Assembly: GCF_007858535.1 (NCBI RefSeq)
Contig: NZ_CP040174.1
Coordinates: 1,178,001 to 1,242,000 of the forward strand
Direction of reading: 5' to 3'
DNA: 64,000 nucleotides
DNA from: Arthrobacter sp. UKPF54-2
Lineage (GTDB): Bacteria; Actinomycetota; Actinomycetes; Actinomycetales; Micrococcaceae
The notes under the pieces: model-generated
The model's input: only the letters and a program-made list of their open reading frames with translations
Told to the model about the DNA's origin: nothing
Database searches by the model: none
In this document: piece after piece, positions 63,110 to 64,000 of the stretch
Position numbering within the stretch: position 1 is the first letter of the stretch
Layout of the letters: each line of letters begins with the position of its first letter
Translations under genes and position numbers: made by a program

Positions 63110-63757
63110 GGCCACAGCTTATGCCAGTTAGCAGTTATCCACAGCACATTCCGTGTTTCGCATACGAGCCCCCGTCAGGGAGGTCACTTCCGCGCCCGTG
63201 CGGTGACAAACATCACAAAGTTCGCATATTCGGGGCCTTTTGTGGCCCGGTCGCGCGGGCGGTATCCCCAGCCGCCCGGTGCCGGCTGTGGATGAAGCGG
63301 GGCAGAACTTCTTTTTCGTCCACAAGGGATAACGAGTGTTTCCGCAGGTCAGCAGCTAATTCGGTGGAAAAGAATTCTTCTATCCACAGGGCTTCCCACA
63401 GGCTGTGCACAAGCAGGGGCCACTAGTCCACAACTTATCCACAGGGTTGCCGTCAAGCCGGGTTGGAGCCGGCCCGATCGGGGGCTAACGTTGCGGGTGT
63501 CCAGCCGCGGAGGCGCGGCAGACCGGCCCGCAGCGCTACCCCGGTCTATCGGCTGAAGCGTCCGGCGGAGTCGGATCGGCGCCGGAGCTGGGGCAGCACA
63601 AACTGTCGGTGCGGGCTGATACGAATTAACCGGCGGGTACCTGCGGACGCGTGGCACCTTGGGCCATAACCCAGGCGCCGCTGCCGGCAACACACCACAT
63701 GGCTTATCCGCCGGCGGGGAACGCCACCCCGCCGGAACACAATGAAGGACGGCAGTT
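63110..63757. other. Intergenic region with DnaA boxes upstream of dnaB
   Basis: 648 bases without a supported gene. Perfect DnaA boxes TTATCCACA at 63135-63143 and 63435-63443, and near matches CTATCCACA at 63380-63388, TAGTCCACA at 63424-63432, TCGTCCACA at 63316-63324 and TGTGGATGA at 63287-63295. Divergent promoters of dnaB and the L7/L12-like gene must lie here. The cluster suggests DnaA control of dnaB or titration of DnaA. Confidence 0.6.
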
Positions 63758-64000
63758 TTGTCAGTTACGCATCTGGACACGGTCGAGGGCACCCGGGGGG
63801 CCGAAGGCAGCCGCAAGCCGCCGCAGGACATCCCCGCCGAGCAGTCCGTGCTGGGCGGCATGATGTTGTCCAAGGATGCCATCGCGGACGTTGTGGAGAT
63901 CCTGCGCGGCCAGGACTTCTACCGCCCGGCGCACGAGACCATCTACGAGGCCATCATCGACCTCTACGGCCGCGGCGAGCCCGCCGATGCCGTCACCGTC
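63758..64000 (+). CDS. dnaB: Replicative DNA helicase DnaB (5' end only)
   Basis: Eighty-one codons are visible before the window ends. TTG 63758 is preceded by GAAGGA at a good distance and starts V/L-S-V-T-H-L-D-T. From about residue 22 the sequence is typical DnaB: PPQDIPAEQSVLGGMMLS, then G-Q-D-F-Y-R-P-A-H-E-T-I-Y-E-A-I of the N-terminal collar domain. The ATPase domain lies outside. In actinobacteria dnaB commonly follows the rpsF-rplI operon, as here. Confidence 0.93.
   Translation, partial: MSVTHLDTVEGTRGAEGSRKPPQDIPAEQSVLGGMMLSKDAIADVVEILRGQDFYRPAHETIYEAIIDLYGRGEPADAVTV

Overview
The window is high-GC chromosomal DNA from an actinobacterium. Gene content and order (dnaN, dnaA, rpmH, rnpA, yidD, yidC, jag, rsmG, parA, parB, then trxA/trxB, murJ, NUDIX, pcnA) mark it as the replication-origin region of one main chromosome. 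The short-type gnd between recF and dnaN, the many GTG/TTG starts and the overall gene style suggest a soil member of the Micrococcaceae (Arthrobacter or a close relative). That genus-level placement is inference; no rRNA gene is present to confirm it.

Layout. 1-3.9 kb: a DUF721/DciA-like gene, recF, gnd and dnaN, all on the minus strand. 3.9-6.4 kb: dnaA with DnaA-box-rich non-coding DNA on both sides (oriC). 6.4-12.1 kb: the plus-strand run rpmH-rnpA-yidD-yidC-jag-rsmG-parA-parB. 12.1-17.0 kb: about 4.9 kb in which I can support no gene. It carries eight perfect parS palindromes and a DnaA-box-like array; a ninth parS is the core of the parB terminator and a tenth lies inside the parA reading frame. 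I read this stretch as the chromosomal centromere. 17.0-25.3 kb: thioredoxin system, a membrane protein with a kinase N-lobe-like start, MurJ flippase, NUDIX hydrolase, CCA-adding enzyme and a histidine phosphatase. 25.3-26.2 kb: an AT-richer stretch with two tiny ORFs behind very strong ribosome binding sites.

26.2-35.2 kb: a GT87-type membrane glycosyltransferase, an FAD oxidoreductase, a MacB-like ABC exporter divergent from a histidine kinase/response regulator pair, and a class B penicillin-binding lipoprotein. 35.2-45.4 kb: a catabolic cassette (aminotransferase, CoA-acylating semialdehyde dehydrogenase, PucR and LysR regulators, a translationally coupled leader ORF, MHS transporter, N-carbamoyl hydrolase, amidase). 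It is bracketed by 56-bp direct repeats matching at 55 of 56 positions, one of which is the 3' end of the penicillin-binding gene. That is strong evidence that the cassette was inserted there. It probably imports an N-carbamoyl or amide-bearing compound and funnels it through an amino acid to a semialdehyde and an acyl-CoA.

45.5-57.4 kb: an ABC-F ATPase, an MFS permease, two PAP2 phosphatases (one fused to a lipid kinase domain), an ABC transporter pair, an amino-acid permease, an exported intradiol-dioxygenase-like protein, an M18 aminopeptidase and a DUF1345 protein. 57.6-59.5 kb: the conserved rpsF-ssb-rpsR-rplI operon. 59.5-64 kb: small accessory genes, then a non-coding stretch with further DnaA boxes leading into dnaB, which runs off the window. 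At least seven genes (eight with a weaker match) share a TAnnnT-like element 6-7 bases before their start codon and lack a ribosome binding site, so they are probably read as leaderless mRNAs.
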